From NCBI GenBank assembly GCA_963837325.1, contig CAWIMV010000002.1, forward strand, positions 372,001-436,000: a stretch of DNA of 64,000 nt, in the 5' to 3' direction. The stretch comes from CAVQKZ01 sp963837325. GTDB taxonomy: Bacteria > Actinomycetota > Actinomycetes > Mycobacteriales > Jatrophihabitantaceae. This document shows positions 26,306 through 35,407 of this stretch, piece by piece. Position numbers and translations under genes: made by a program. The notes below the pieces were generated by a model. That model made no database searches. It was not told where the DNA came from and was given only the letters and a program-made list of their open reading frames with translations. Positions within the stretch are counted from its first letter, which is position 1. Every line of letters begins with the position of its first letter.

Positions 26306-27771
26306 GTGGTGGCCACCTGGGCCGCCGTCGCGTCCAGCCGCTCCGGAGGCACGAACGGCAGCCGCACCTGGAAGCGCGTGTTGCCGGGCTCGGACTCCAC
26401 CCTCAGGTCACCGTGGTGTTTGTTGACGACGATGCGCCACGAGATGTCCAGGCCCAGGCCGGTGCCCTCGCCGAACGGCTTCGTCGTGAAGAACGGCTCG
26501 AAGATCCGCGGCCGAACCTCCTCGGGCACGCCCGGCCCGGTGTCGCCGATCTCGACCAGCAGACAGTCCTCGTCACGGGCCGTACGGACGGTCAGCGTGC
26601 CCGAACCGTTCATCGCGGCCACGGCGTTGTCGATGAGGTTCGTCCACACCTGGTTGAGCTCGGCCGCGTAGGCCGGAATGTCGGGCAGGCTCCGGTCGTA
26701 GTCCTTCACCACGGTGATGTCGTGGCCGAGCTTCTTGCTCAGCATGAGCAGGGTGCTGTCGAGCAGGGTGTGCACGTTGACGACCGTGAACGGGGCCCGG
26801 TCCATCTGCGAGTACTGCTTGGCCGCGGCCACCAGCGTCGAAATCCGCGTCGTCGAATCCTGGATCTCGTCCATCAGCAGTTCGGTCTCGACCGTGTAGT
26901 TGAGCCAGCGAATCGCGCCCTCGACGCTCATCTCGTCGACGGTGGCCACCACCTTGTCGAGGAAACCCTCATCAAGGCCGGCCTGTACGAAGGTCGGCGC
27001 GAGGTCCCACCCGCCCTCGATGCCGCGGGCCTCGAGCCACTCACCGAGCTGCTCCTCGCGATCAGACGCCTCGATCGGGCTGAGCGTCGGCGCCTTGGCG
27101 ACGTGCTCGACCGCGTCCTCCTGCAGCCGAATGAGGGTCTCGAGGGTGGGCCGGTCCCACTTGCCGCCGGCGATCAGGGCCAGCTTGTGCCGCATCCCGG
27201 CCACCCTGTCACGTAGTGAGGACGTGGCTCGCACCGCCGCGGCGGCGGGATTGTTCAGCTCGTGGGTCAGCCCGGCCGACATCGAGCCGAGCGCGAGCAG
27301 CCGTTCGCGCTGGCCGGTCGCCGCTTGGCTCAGCTGCGTCCCGAAGAACAAGCCCTCGAGCAGATGCAGTGCCATCGGGAACCATTCGTGCATCAGCTGC
27401 GCGAACTTCTCCGCGTCGAGGACGTAGAACCGCGACGGCTCGGTGGCCCGCATCGAGTTGTTGTAGTTCTGCCGAATGCGGTCACCCAGGTAGGCCTGGA
27501 ACGCTCCGCCGTAGACACCGCGCTGGTCGGTGCGGCTGAACTCGACGTCGTCCTCACCCACGCGCCGACTGAGGATGACCGCGCCGTCCAGCAGCACGAA
27601 GAAGCAGCTCGCGGGCTCACCCTCGCGGTAGACCCAGCCCGGTTGGAAGGTCTCGACCCGGCCTTCGCGGCACAGCCATTCCAGCTGATCGGCGCTGAGT
27701 TTCTCGAACAGGAACAGGGTGCGCAGATCGTCGATGTCGCAGGGTTCTCGTCGCGTCTCAGGACTGCTCAT
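26302..27771 (-). CDS. Cyclic-nucleotide-binding-domain histidine kinase
   Basis: The protein has 489 residues and no membrane segments. Residues about 12-140 form a cNMP-binding/CRP-type sensor domain. The HisKA-like region has H170 in the GLTHELNNP motif, and the C-terminal HATPase domain shows N382 (N box), D410-G412 (G1) and GEGTGLGL (G2). C11, C34 and C56 lie in or near the sensor and could sense redox state; this is inference. It overlaps the receiver-TrxB fusion upstream and the UBP gene downstream by 4 bp each, so it is probably the kinase for that receiver. Confidence 0.88.
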   Translation of the reverse strand: MSSPETRREPCDIDDLRTLFLFEKLSADQLEWLCREGRVETFQPGWVYREGEPASCFFVLLDGAVILSRRVGEDDVEFSRTDQRGVYGGAFQAYLGDRIRQNYNNSMRATEPSRFYVLDAEKFAQLMHEWFPMALHLLEGLFFGTQLSQAATGQRERLLALGSMSAGLTHELNNPAAAAVRATSSLRDRVAGMRHKLALIAGGKWDRPTLETLIRLQEDAVEHVAKAPTLSPIEASDREEQLGEWLEARGIEGGWDLAPTFVQAGLDEGFLDKVVATVDEMSVEGAIRWLNYTVETELLMDEIQDSTTRISTLVAAAKQYSQMDRAPFTVVNVHTLLDSTLLMLSKKLGHDITVVKDYDRSLPDIPAYAAELNQVWTNLIDNAVAAMNGSGTLTVRTARDEDCLLVEIGDTGPGVPEEVRPRIFEPFFTTKPFGEGTGLGLDISWRIVVNKHHGDLRVESEPGNTRFQVRLPFVPPERLDATAAQVATT

Positions 27772-29447
27772 CGCTTCTCCAGATACCGGTGCACCAGCAT
27801 GACGGCCATCGCTCCTTCGCCCACCGCCGAGGCGACCCGCTTGGCCGAGTCGGCGCGGGCGTCGCCGGCGACGAAGACCCCAGGAATGCTGGTCTCGAGG
27901 TGATACGGCGGACGCTCGGCCGTCCAGCCGGGTGGCCGGCCCCGTTCATCGACGGCCAGGTCGGGCCCGGCCACGACGAACCCTCGGTCATCGCGCACGA
28001 CCGCTCCGTCAAGCCACTCGGTGCGAGGAGCCGCACCGATGAATACGAATACCCAATGCGCATCGACGATCTCGGTATTCCCGGTCGCATTGTCGCGCAG
28101 GGTGAGCTTTTCCAGATGCTCGTCGCCGCTGCACTCGATGACCTCCGTGCAGGTGCGCACTTCGATGTTGCCGATGTCGCTGATCTGCTGCACCAGGTAG
28201 TAGGACATCGACGTCTCGAGCGACGTGCCACGGACGAGGAGTTTCACCGACCGGGCCTGGCGCGAGAAGTACACCGCGGCCTGCCCGGCGGAGTTCGCGC
28301 CGCCAACGATGTAGACGTCCTGGTTCTTGCAGTTGGCCGCCTCGCTCATCGTCGAGCCGTAGAAAACGCCGCGACCGGTGAGCTCGGCCAGACCGGGCGC
28401 GGTCAGCTGCCGATAGGACACGCCGGTGGCCAGGATGATCGAATGCGCGTCGACGGTCTCGCCGTCGGCGAAGCGGACCGTGCGGGCCGAACCGTTCGCC
28501 TCGATGCCGACCGCCTCTCGGGTGGTGAGCAGCTCCGCGCCGAACTTGACGGCCTGCCGCCGCGCGCGCTCGGTGAGCTGGGCGCCGGACACCCCGTCGG
28601 GAAATCCGAGGTAGTTCTCGATACGCGAACTCTGGCCCGCCTGGCCACCGGCGGCGGTGCGTTCGACCATGAGGGTGCGCAGGCCTTCGGACGCCCCGTA
28701 GACCGCGGCGCCGAGGCCGGCCGGGCCGCCCCCGATGACGACGAGGTCGTAGAACTCCTTCGCCGGCACCGTCGACAAGCCGACCCGAGTGGCCAGCTCA
28801 CCGTCACTCGGGGCGACGAGCACCTCGCCCTCGGTCGTGATCACGACGGGAAGGTGCCGGTCGTCGACTCCGGCCGCAGCAAGCAGCCGGGCACCCTCGG
28901 GCTCGTCGCAGAGGTACCAGCGGTAGGGCACTTGGTTGCGGGCCAGGAACTCGCGGACGTCCGACGAGCGGGCCGACCACCGGTGGCCGACGACCTTCGT
29001 CTCCGGTACCGGGCGACGGTCGGCGGTGTGCCAAGCCGAGAGCTGGTCGTCGAGGACCGGGTAGAGCTTCTCCTCCGGCGGGTCCCACGGCTTGAGCAGG
29101 TAGTAGTCGAGGTCGACCTCGTTGATGGCGTCGATGGCGGCGTTGGTGTCGGCGTAGGCGGTCAGCAACACCCGCCGCGCGGTCGGGTACAGGTCCATGG
29201 CCTGCTCGAGGAACTCGATGCCGTTCATGTGCGGCATCCGGTAGTCGGCGAGCAGCACAGCGACCTGGTCGCCGCGCAGCTTCATCTCCCGCATCGCCGC
29301 AAGCGCCTGCTCGCCGGACTCGGCTCGCACGATCCGGTACTGCGCGGCATAGCGCCGCCGCAGGTCGCGGGCCACCGATCGGGACACGCCCGGGTCGTCG
29401 TCGACGGTCAAGATCGCGGCGCGCGACTCGTCGCCCGCGGCCGTCAT
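27768..29447 (-). CDS. Response regulator-glutaredoxin-like-TrxB-like fusion
   Basis: The protein has 559 residues in three parts. The receiver domain (about 10-135) has acidic residues D16-D18, phosphoacceptor D68 and K119. A glutaredoxin-like segment (about 150-225) lacks the usual CxxC. A thioredoxin-reductase-like flavoprotein (about 232-559) has FAD motif GGGPAG (239-244), NADPH motif GGANSAG (382-388) and GDAR (528-531). The redox CxxC of true TrxB is missing; only C373 remains there. It is therefore unlikely to be a normal thioredoxin reductase; it may oxidise NAD(P)H or relay redox state under phosphorylation control. It is first in an operon with the cNMP kinase and UBP protein. Confidence 0.85.
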   Translation of the reverse strand: MTAAGDESRAAILTVDDDPGVSRSVARDLRRRYAAQYRIVRAESGEQALAAMREMKLRGDQVAVLLADYRMPHMNGIEFLEQAMDLYPTARRVLLTAYADTNAAIDAINEVDLDYYLLKPWDPPEEKLYPVLDDQLSAWHTADRRPVPETKVVGHRWSARSSDVREFLARNQVPYRWYLCDEPEGARLLAAAGVDDRHLPVVITTEGEVLVAPSDGELATRVGLSTVPAKEFYDLVVIGGGPAGLGAAVYGASEGLRTLMVERTAAGGQAGQSSRIENYLGFPDGVSGAQLTERARRQAVKFGAELLTTREAVGIEANGSARTVRFADGETVDAHSIILATGVSYRQLTAPGLAELTGRGVFYGSTMSEAANCKNQDVYIVGGANSAGQAAVYFSRQARSVKLLVRGTSLETSMSYYLVQQISDIGNIEVRTCTEVIECSGDEHLEKLTLRDNATGNTEIVDAHWVFVFIGAAPRTEWLDGAVVRDDRGFVVAGPDLAVDERGRPPGWTAERPPYHLETSIPGVFVAGDARADSAKRVASAVGEGAMAVMLVHRYLEKR

Positions 29448-29541
29448 CCGGATGACCTCGTGGACGTCCTCACCCGGACGAGCCTACGGTTCTAACCGGC
29501 CGTCTCGCCACGGCGTTCAAGCCCCGACGAAAGGAGCAGCC

Positions 29542-30096
29542 GTGACCACGACGAACGTCGAGCACATTCTGGGCGAGGTCGACGCGCCGGTCACGGTGGT
29601 CGAGTTCGGCGACTACGAGTGCCCGTTCTGCGCCGGGGCGGCACCGGTGCTGAGCGAGCTGGTGTCGAGCTCCGACGGTCGGGTGCGGCTGATCTTCCGC
29701 AACTTCCCGCTGTTCGAAGTGCATCCGCACGCGCTGACCGCGGCGCTCGCGGCCGAATCGACCGCAGCCTCCGGTGGCGAGAAGGTCTTCTGGGCCATGC
29801 ATCAGAAGCTGTTCGTGCACCAGACCCGGCTCACCGACGTCGACTTGAAGCTCTACGCGAAAGCCGTCGGCGCCGATCCGGACCTCGCAGTTGGGGAGCC
29901 GGCCCAGCAGTTCGCCCCGATCGTGCAGGCCGATTACGAGGCCGGTGTTGCCGCAGGCGTGGCCGGAACGCCGACGCTTTTCATCAACGGCGAGGCTTAC
30001 GGCGGCCGCATCGACCTGCCGTCGCTACGCCGGGCCACCGGGCAGTCAGTGAGCAGCGACGGGCCAGCCCGGCGCCGTCCATGGCAGCGGAGGTAG
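29542..30096 (+). CDS. DsbA-family thiol-disulfide oxidoreductase
   Basis: The protein has 184 residues from a GTG with AAGGAG five bases upstream. The active site is C27-P-F-C30 with the cis-Pro loop GTPTLFING; the insert between them is helical as in DsbA. There is no signal peptide, so it appears cytoplasmic. It is divergent from the redox-signalling operon (95-bp gap) and may serve it. The last 51 bases overlap the end of the convergent nhaA gene, which gives it an unusual Arg-rich tail. Confidence 0.85.
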   Translation: MTTTNVEHILGEVDAPVTVVEFGDYECPFCAGAAPVLSELVSSSDGRVRLIFRNFPLFEVHPHALTAALAAESTAASGGEKVFWAMHQKLFVHQTRLTDVDLKLYAKAVGADPDLAVGEPAQQFAPIVQADYEAGVAAGVAGTPTLFINGEAYGGRIDLPSLRRATGQSVSSDGPARRRPWQRR

Positions 30097-31437
30097 CGCC
30101 GCCGGAGCCGTGTCATCGACCGGTGAACACAGCGACGTGCGCTCGCCCATCACCCGCAGGATCCAGGCGCCGAGCAACGCCGCGACGAGTGAGCCGGCCA
30201 GGATGCCGATCTTGGCCTGGTCGCGCAGCACGGGATCGTCGAAGGCCAGATCGGTGATGAACAGCGAGATGGTGAAGCCGACTCCGGCGAGCACCGCGCC
30301 GCCGAAAAGGTGGCTGTATCGCACCCGCCCGGGCAGGTCACCGAGCCCGGTTCGCAAGGCGATCGTCGAAGCGAGCGTGATGCCGACGGAGTTGCCGAGC
30401 ACCAGCGCCAAGGCGACGCCGATCGTTACTCGCGAACTCGCAGCGTCGCTGAGTGCGTTGGAGTTGAGCGAGACGCCGGCGTTGGCCAGGCCGAATGCGG
30501 GAATGACGACGTAGGCCGTCCACGGATGCAGCCAGTCCTGCAGCCGCTCGTTCGGCGACACAGTGGCCGAGGCGGCCAGGGACGTGAGCCGCGCGCCGCC
30601 CGCCGACGGATTCTCGATCAGGGCCCGTCCGAAGACCGACAGCTCGCGGGCCTGACCTTCGGGGGGCGGTGACGCGGGAATGAGCAAACCGGCCAGCACG
30701 CCGGCTAGGGTCGGATGCACCCCGGAGGCGTAGGTGGCGATCCAGAGCCCGAGGCCCGCCAAGACGTATGGCGTCAGCCGCCAGACCCCCATCCAGCGCA
30801 TCGCGCCGAACCCGAGCACGAGCACACCCGCGAGGCAGAGCGCCATCAGCTGCACATCGTCGGTGTAGAACACCGCCATCACCGTGATCGCCCCGATGTC
30901 GTCGACGACGGCCAGCGCCAGCAGGAACAGCCGCAGCTGGTCGGGACACTTCGGCCCGAACAGCGCCAGGATGCCGAGCACGAACGCCGTGTCGCTCGAC
31001 ATCACGATGCCCCAGCCGTGCGCGGCCGTGCCGCTGTGGTTGACGGCCAGGTAGATCGCGATGGGCAGCAGCATGCCGCCGAGCGCGCCGCACGCCGGCA
31101 CCGTGAGGGCCCGGCGGCTGCGGAGCTCGCCCGCGATGGCCTCCCGGCTGATCTCCAGGCCGAGCACGAGGAAGAACAAAGCCATGGCCGCGTCGTTCAC
31201 GACGTGGCGCAGGTCGAGGTTCAGCCCATACCGTCCGACGTCGAGCCGAACGGGCGTCTCCCAGAACGTGAAGTAGCTCGCCGACCAGGGCGTGTTGGCC
31301 CAGATCAGGGCGACGATCGTGGCTGCCAGCAGGACCGCGGCGCTGCCGGCCTCGTTGGCGATGAACCGCCGGGCCGCGGGCGTCATCTGCGGCGCGGTGA
31401 ACCGCCGGGGCGGGCCGGGCCGCAGAGTTCCGGTCAC
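30046..31437 (-). CDS. nhaA: Na+/H+ antiporter NhaA
   Basis: The protein has 463 residues with about 12 hydrophobic segments. The two transport aspartates D179-D180 lie in the AVVDDIGA motif, and other NhaA signatures (GLEISRE, SSDTAFVLGILALFG) are clear. It exports sodium in exchange for protons at the cell membrane. The C-terminal tail overlaps the DsbA-like gene by 51 bp. Confidence 0.93.
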   Translation of the reverse strand: MTGTLRPGPPRRFTAPQMTPAARRFIANEAGSAAVLLAATIVALIWANTPWSASYFTFWETPVRLDVGRYGLNLDLRHVVNDAAMALFFLVLGLEISREAIAGELRSRRALTVPACGALGGMLLPIAIYLAVNHSGTAAHGWGIVMSSDTAFVLGILALFGPKCPDQLRLFLLALAVVDDIGAITVMAVFYTDDVQLMALCLAGVLVLGFGAMRWMGVWRLTPYVLAGLGLWIATYASGVHPTLAGVLAGLLIPASPPPEGQARELSVFGRALIENPSAGGARLTSLAASATVSPNERLQDWLHPWTAYVVIPAFGLANAGVSLNSNALSDAASSRVTIGVALALVLGNSVGITLASTIALRTGLGDLPGRVRYSHLFGGAVLAGVGFTISLFITDLAFDDPVLRDQAKIGILAGSLVAALLGAWILRVMGERTSLCSPVDDTAPAALPPLPWTAPGWPVAAH

Positions 31438-31525
31438 GTTGTGCTCCCCCGCCGCGCCCCGACCACTTAGGGCGTGGACTCTACCGATCGGGCCCGGCAG
31501 CCTGGAATGCGACCGCCCTCGGAAT

Positions 31526-31538
31526 GGTTGTCATTACC
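31526..31538 (+). promoter_or_regulatory. Possible Zur box before the L36 paralogue
   Basis: GGTTGTCATTACC is an imperfect palindrome 18 bp before the start codon and resembles actinobacterial Zur sites around a TCATT core. Cysteine-free L36 genes are often Zur-controlled. The match is weak and needs testing. Confidence 0.3.
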
Positions 31539-31555
31539 GTCTGGAAAGGACGGCC

Positions 31556-31678
31556 ATGAAGGTCAGAAACTCAGTCAAGTCCCTCAAGCAGAAGGACGGC
31601 GCGATCGTCGTCCGCCGGCGCGGGCGCACCTTCGTCATCAACCGCCGCAACCCGAGGTGGAACGCCCGCCAGGGCTAA
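31556..31678 (+). CDS. rpmJ: 50S ribosomal protein L36, cysteine-free paralogue
   Basis: The protein has 40 residues and is recognisable end to end as type B L36 (ykgO-like). It has none of the zinc-binding cysteines of standard L36. GGAAAGGA precedes the ATG. Zinc-free paralogues replace the zinc form on ribosomes when zinc is scarce. Its stop overlaps that of the convergent GH35 gene. Confidence 0.92.
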   Translation: MKVRNSVKSLKQKDGAIVVRRRGRTFVINRRNPRWNARQG

Positions 31679-34600
31679 GGCCGACCCCAGGTCCGCGGGT
31701 CCCACGACGGCGCGCGGACGATCGCGACCGGTACACCGCCGCGAACCGTGCCCAGATTGGTCAGCGCCACGCGCTCCAGTCCGTTGCCGGTGCCGCCGTC
31801 GCTGGTGACCGCGATGGCCAGCGTGTTACGTCCGTTGGTGTTGAGAACTCCGTTGGGGAGCACGAACGTGTGCTGCGGGCCGACGTTGGCGATGTACTGG
31901 CCGACGTTCCAGCCGTTCACGAAGATCAATGCCCGGTAGTTGGCTGCTGACTGCGGCGTCGCCGGGTCGCCGATCGTGAGGCCCAGCGAGGCGTCCAGGT
32001 CACGCGGCACGTCCAGGGCGAAGCTGGTGCGGTACCACGACGTGCCCGCAACAGCGGTGGCTGCGGGGACGGTCGCCTTCGCCCATCGGCTGTCCGGGTA
32101 GCCCGGCAGGTACCAACCCCGTCGCTCGCCGTACTGCCCGCCGTTGTTCATCACGCCGCGAGCGGGGTCGACAATGTTCTCACCGCCGAGGTTGCCCTGG
32201 ATCTTCCAGGTGATCTGCGGTGTCACCGCCGCCGAATCGACGTCGGTCATCGCGAGCGAGATCAGGCCCCGCCCTTCCTTGTGCGCGTCGTTCACCCCGC
32301 CGTCTTCGTTGTGGCCGTCGTTGCGGACCATCACCGACAAGGTGTGCGGACCATCCGTTCGCAGTTCGGCCGGCACGGTGAAGGTGGCCGTGCCGGTGGT
32401 CGGCGGAGCCGAGACTCCTGAGGGCAGGACGTTCTGGCCGAGGTACACGCCGTCGAGCCAGGCCTGCAGCATGCCCGCCCCGCCTCCGCCGTAGCGCAGA
32501 CTCAGCGTGCTCGCTGCGGCCGCGCCCGAGTAGTGCCCGCGGTACCAGACGTCGCCCTGGTGGAAGCCGTAGTCGTCCGCCGTCAGCACCGGTTGCCCGG
32601 CCGGTGGCGGTGTCGTGCTGTGCGTCGTCGTCTGATCGGCCGTCCGCCAGTGCGAGTCGTCGAAAGCCGGCTCGGCCTCCGGCGTTCCCGGCGCGTAGCG
32701 CCAGGTGGCGCGGGACAGGTCCGGCAGGGACACCGGTCGCGGCCCTTCGAGCTTGGCCCGCGATACGAGGCGGCCGTTCCAGAGCACGAAGCGGACCTGG
32801 GGCGGGGCCCACACGGCCAGGTTGGTAGGCGCGTTGGTGTCGCCGGTGAGCGCCAGCACCGAACCGCGCACCTGCGCGGTGCGCACGAGTTCGGGTCCGC
32901 GTTCCAGCACCGGGCCGGCCGCGGTGTCCTGCCGCCAGAACGTGCCGGCCGTGGGCTCGTCCGCGAGCAGCAGGGTGAGGGAAGGCCGCCCGCCACCGCT
33001 GATGCGCACCTCTGTCAGGCCATTGTGGGTGTAATCCAGGCGCAGGTCACCGGTGCTCGCGTCGTACTGACTGGTGACGTTGCCGGCCACCACGTGCACT
33101 GACGGCTGGCTGGCGTAGCGCAGCACGGTCTCGCCGTCCTCGCCGCTGGGGGCGTAAAGCAGGGCGAGGTCGCTGGCGCCCTGCTTGAGGTGAGTCATGA
33201 TTTGCGACGTCGAGTAGACGAGATGCTGGCCGTCCATGTCGTAGTCGGCGACGAGCGTCTTGGCGTCCTGGCCGTTGAGCCGCAGCGTGCCCGACTGCGG
33301 CACGGTGTAGCTGCCGTCCGCGGTTGTGATCGGGAAGCTGAACGTGTCGTTGGTCGTGGCGTTGGACGGGTTGTGCACGGCGACGTAGAAGTGCGTTGCG
33401 GTGTCGGGGTTCACGTCGTGGTAGACCCGAATGGCCGGCGACGACGGCGTGACCGGATCGCCCTTGTCGACCTTGGTGATCGGGTCGACGCTCTGCAGGA
33501 ACAAGCCGAGTTCCTTCATCGTCGTGGCCTTGGGCCGCAGCTGGCGGGCTTCGTTGATCGCCGCGCCGTAGTCGTAGGACGTGTACACCACCGGCGCCGG
33601 CAGCCAGCCCCACGACGTCCCGCCGAACGTCATGTAGAAGTTTTCGATCGTGAGCCGGTTGGCAATGTTGGTCTGGTAGAAGACCCGCTCGTAGCCCGGG
33701 CCCTGCCGGATCGCGGTGCAGTCGTAGGTGCCCTTGCTGCCCCAGTAGTCGAACCAGCCGCCGCCGAACTCCGCGGCGAAGCCCGGCGTGTTCGGGGATG
33801 CGCTCGCACCGCCCTTGGCCCCGCCCGGCCCCCAGATGCCCCAGTCCGGCGCCACTGACGGGCTGCCGGGCGTCGCGTCGGTGTGGCAGGTGCCGCCCGG
33901 GTAGCCGTCGAACGCGTAGAGATCCGTGGGTCCGACGACGGTGCCGGGCACGTCGGAACCTTGCGGCACCCAGATGCCGTTGCGGCCCTTGTCGTTGTGG
34001 AAGATCGGCACGGTGACGCCATCGGCGCGGACCTTGTCGTACAGATGCCGCATGTAGTTCTGCTGCGACGTGCCGGTGCTGGCCAACTCGTTCTCGATCT
34101 CGTACAGGATGACCGGGCCGGTGCCGTTGCTGTACTGGTGCCGCTTCAGGATCGCGTTGATGTGCGTGAACCACTCGTCGGCGGCGGCGAGATAGTCCGG
34201 CGCGTCCGAGCGGGCCTTGCCGGCCTGGTTGGTGAGCCAGCCCGGGAATCCGCCGCTGCTGGTTTCGGCGTTGATGTACGGGCCGGGCCGGGCGATGACG
34301 TAGAGGCCGGTCTGCTCTGCGATGTCCAGCAGCTGGTCGACGTTGCGGATGCCGGTGAAGTCGTAGACCCCGGGCTCGGGCGAGTGGAAGCCCCAGTCGA
34401 AGTAGATGGAGACGGCGTTGTAGCCCTCGGCCTTCATCTTCTGCAGCACGTCACGCCAGAGGCTCGGGCTGGGCAGGCGCCAGTAATGGAACTCGCCGGA
34501 CCAGATGAACGTGCGCTTGCCGTCGAGCATGAGCGAGTACTTGTCGAAGGTGATCGCGTGAGTGCGGGTGTGCGCGGGACCGGCTGGGGCGGGCGAGGCA

Positions 34601-34731
34601 GCGGGCCGGTGCGGCGCGGACGCCTGCGCCGGCTGGCCGGTGAGGGCAATGGGCACCAGGGCGAGGGCCAGTACCGCCGCCGCGGCCCGGTGACGGGCCG
34701 ACCGTTGCGAGGCGCCCAGCATTCGTGGCAT
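31675..34731 (-). CDS. Secreted GH35 beta-galactosidase
   Basis: The protein has 1018 residues with a signal peptide (about 1-38) and a GH35 barrel starting near residue 60. The acid/base is E215 in the N-E-L motif (IENELAS) and the nucleophile E321 in AAEFGG. Several beta-sandwich domains follow, typical of large GH35 enzymes. It probably releases beta-galactose outside the cell from plant galactans or similar. A promoter with a perfect TTGACA -35 box lies upstream. Confidence 0.92.
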   Translation of the reverse strand: MPRMLGASQRSARHRAAAAVLALALVPIALTGQPAQASAPHRPAASPAPAGPAHTRTHAITFDKYSLMLDGKRTFIWSGEFHYWRLPSPSLWRDVLQKMKAEGYNAVSIYFDWGFHSPEPGVYDFTGIRNVDQLLDIAEQTGLYVIARPGPYINAETSSGGFPGWLTNQAGKARSDAPDYLAAADEWFTHINAILKRHQYSNGTGPVILYEIENELASTGTSQQNYMRHLYDKVRADGVTVPIFHNDKGRNGIWVPQGSDVPGTVVGPTDLYAFDGYPGGTCHTDATPGSPSVAPDWGIWGPGGAKGGASASPNTPGFAAEFGGGWFDYWGSKGTYDCTAIRQGPGYERVFYQTNIANRLTIENFYMTFGGTSWGWLPAPVVYTSYDYGAAINEARQLRPKATTMKELGLFLQSVDPITKVDKGDPVTPSSPAIRVYHDVNPDTATHFYVAVHNPSNATTNDTFSFPITTADGSYTVPQSGTLRLNGQDAKTLVADYDMDGQHLVYSTSQIMTHLKQGASDLALLYAPSGEDGETVLRYASQPSVHVVAGNVTSQYDASTGDLRLDYTHNGLTEVRISGGGRPSLTLLLADEPTAGTFWRQDTAAGPVLERGPELVRTAQVRGSVLALTGDTNAPTNLAVWAPPQVRFVLWNGRLVSRAKLEGPRPVSLPDLSRATWRYAPGTPEAEPAFDDSHWRTADQTTTHSTTPPPAGQPVLTADDYGFHQGDVWYRGHYSGAAAASTLSLRYGGGGAGMLQAWLDGVYLGQNVLPSGVSAPPTTGTATFTVPAELRTDGPHTLSVMVRNDGHNEDGGVNDAHKEGRGLISLAMTDVDSAAVTPQITWKIQGNLGGENIVDPARGVMNNGGQYGERRGWYLPGYPDSRWAKATVPAATAVAGTSWYRTSFALDVPRDLDASLGLTIGDPATPQSAANYRALIFVNGWNVGQYIANVGPQHTFVLPNGVLNTNGRNTLAIAVTSDGGTGNGLERVALTNLGTVRGGVPVAIVRAPSWDPRTWGRP

Positions 34732-34798
34732 GAGGATCCCCTACGTTCCGGGCCTGGTCACAAGGCCGCATACCGACACAGCAGCGTCGAAAACGCCC

Positions 34799-34853
34799 GA
34801 CGAGTGTCACACTGGATCCCGCGGCATGTCAACGAGTCCGCACAGCACTCGTC
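34799..34853 (-). promoter_or_regulatory. Promoter and inverted repeat of the beta-galactosidase gene
   Basis: On the minus strand TTGACA (complement of 34827-34832) is followed after 18 bp by GACACT (complement of 34803-34808). GACGAGTG (34799-34806) and CACTCGTC (34846-34853) are perfect 8-bp arms bracketing the promoter, one overlapping the -10 box; this could be a looping or dual-site operator. Confidence 0.45.
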
Positions 34854-34976
34854 AGGAATGCCACGCCTTCACACAAGACCCGCCAATCGGCGTCCAAGCC
34901 GACGGTCCCCGCGGGCAGGTCGCTCGGGGGGCGTGATAAACACGATCGACCAACGCGAACGAACCGAGGAGCTGTC

Positions 34977-35402
34977 TTGGCGACCACACGCACCGCAAAC
35001 GCCCACTGGGAGGGCTCGCTCATCGAGGGCTCCGGTCGGGTCTCCCTCGACTCGTCCAACGTCGGAGCGTTCGACGTCACCTGGGCCTCGCGGGCCGAGG
35101 ACCCCAACGGCCGGACCAGCCCCGAAGAACTGATCGCCGCGGCCCACTCGAGTTGCTTCAGCATGGCGCTGTCCAACGGCCTGGCCAAGCAGGGCCACGC
35201 ACCCACCGCGCTCGACACCCGCGCCGACGTGACGTTCCAACCCGGCGAGGGGATCACCGGTATCCACCTCACCGTGCGGGGGCAGGTCGAGGGCCTGTCG
35301 GCCGAGGACTTCGAGGCGGCCGCGCAGGACGCGAAGGCCAACTGCCCGGTGAGCCAGGCGCTCAAGGGCACCACGATCACCCTCGACGCCGCGCTCGCTT
35401 GA
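34977..35402 (+). CDS. OsmC-family peroxiredoxin
   Basis: The protein has 141 residues from a TTG start with GAGGAG just upstream. Both catalytic cysteines are present, C60 (AHSSCFSM) and C123 (ANCPVS), with the conserved Glu at 50-51. OsmC proteins reduce organic hydroperoxides using cytoplasmic thiols. The aldo/keto reductase gene follows within a few bases and is likely cotranscribed. Confidence 0.93.
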   Translation: MATTRTANAHWEGSLIEGSGRVSLDSSNVGAFDVTWASRAEDPNGRTSPEELIAAAHSSCFSMALSNGLAKQGHAPTALDTRADVTFQPGEGITGIHLTVRGQVEGLSAEDFEAAAQDAKANCPVSQALKGTTITLDAALA

Positions 35403-35407
35403 CCGCG

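Noticed and set aside
34804..34835. TGTCACA on the plus strand before osmC
   Set aside because: The downstream box is GTCA or TGTC rather than CGTC, and the spacing to the gene is long.
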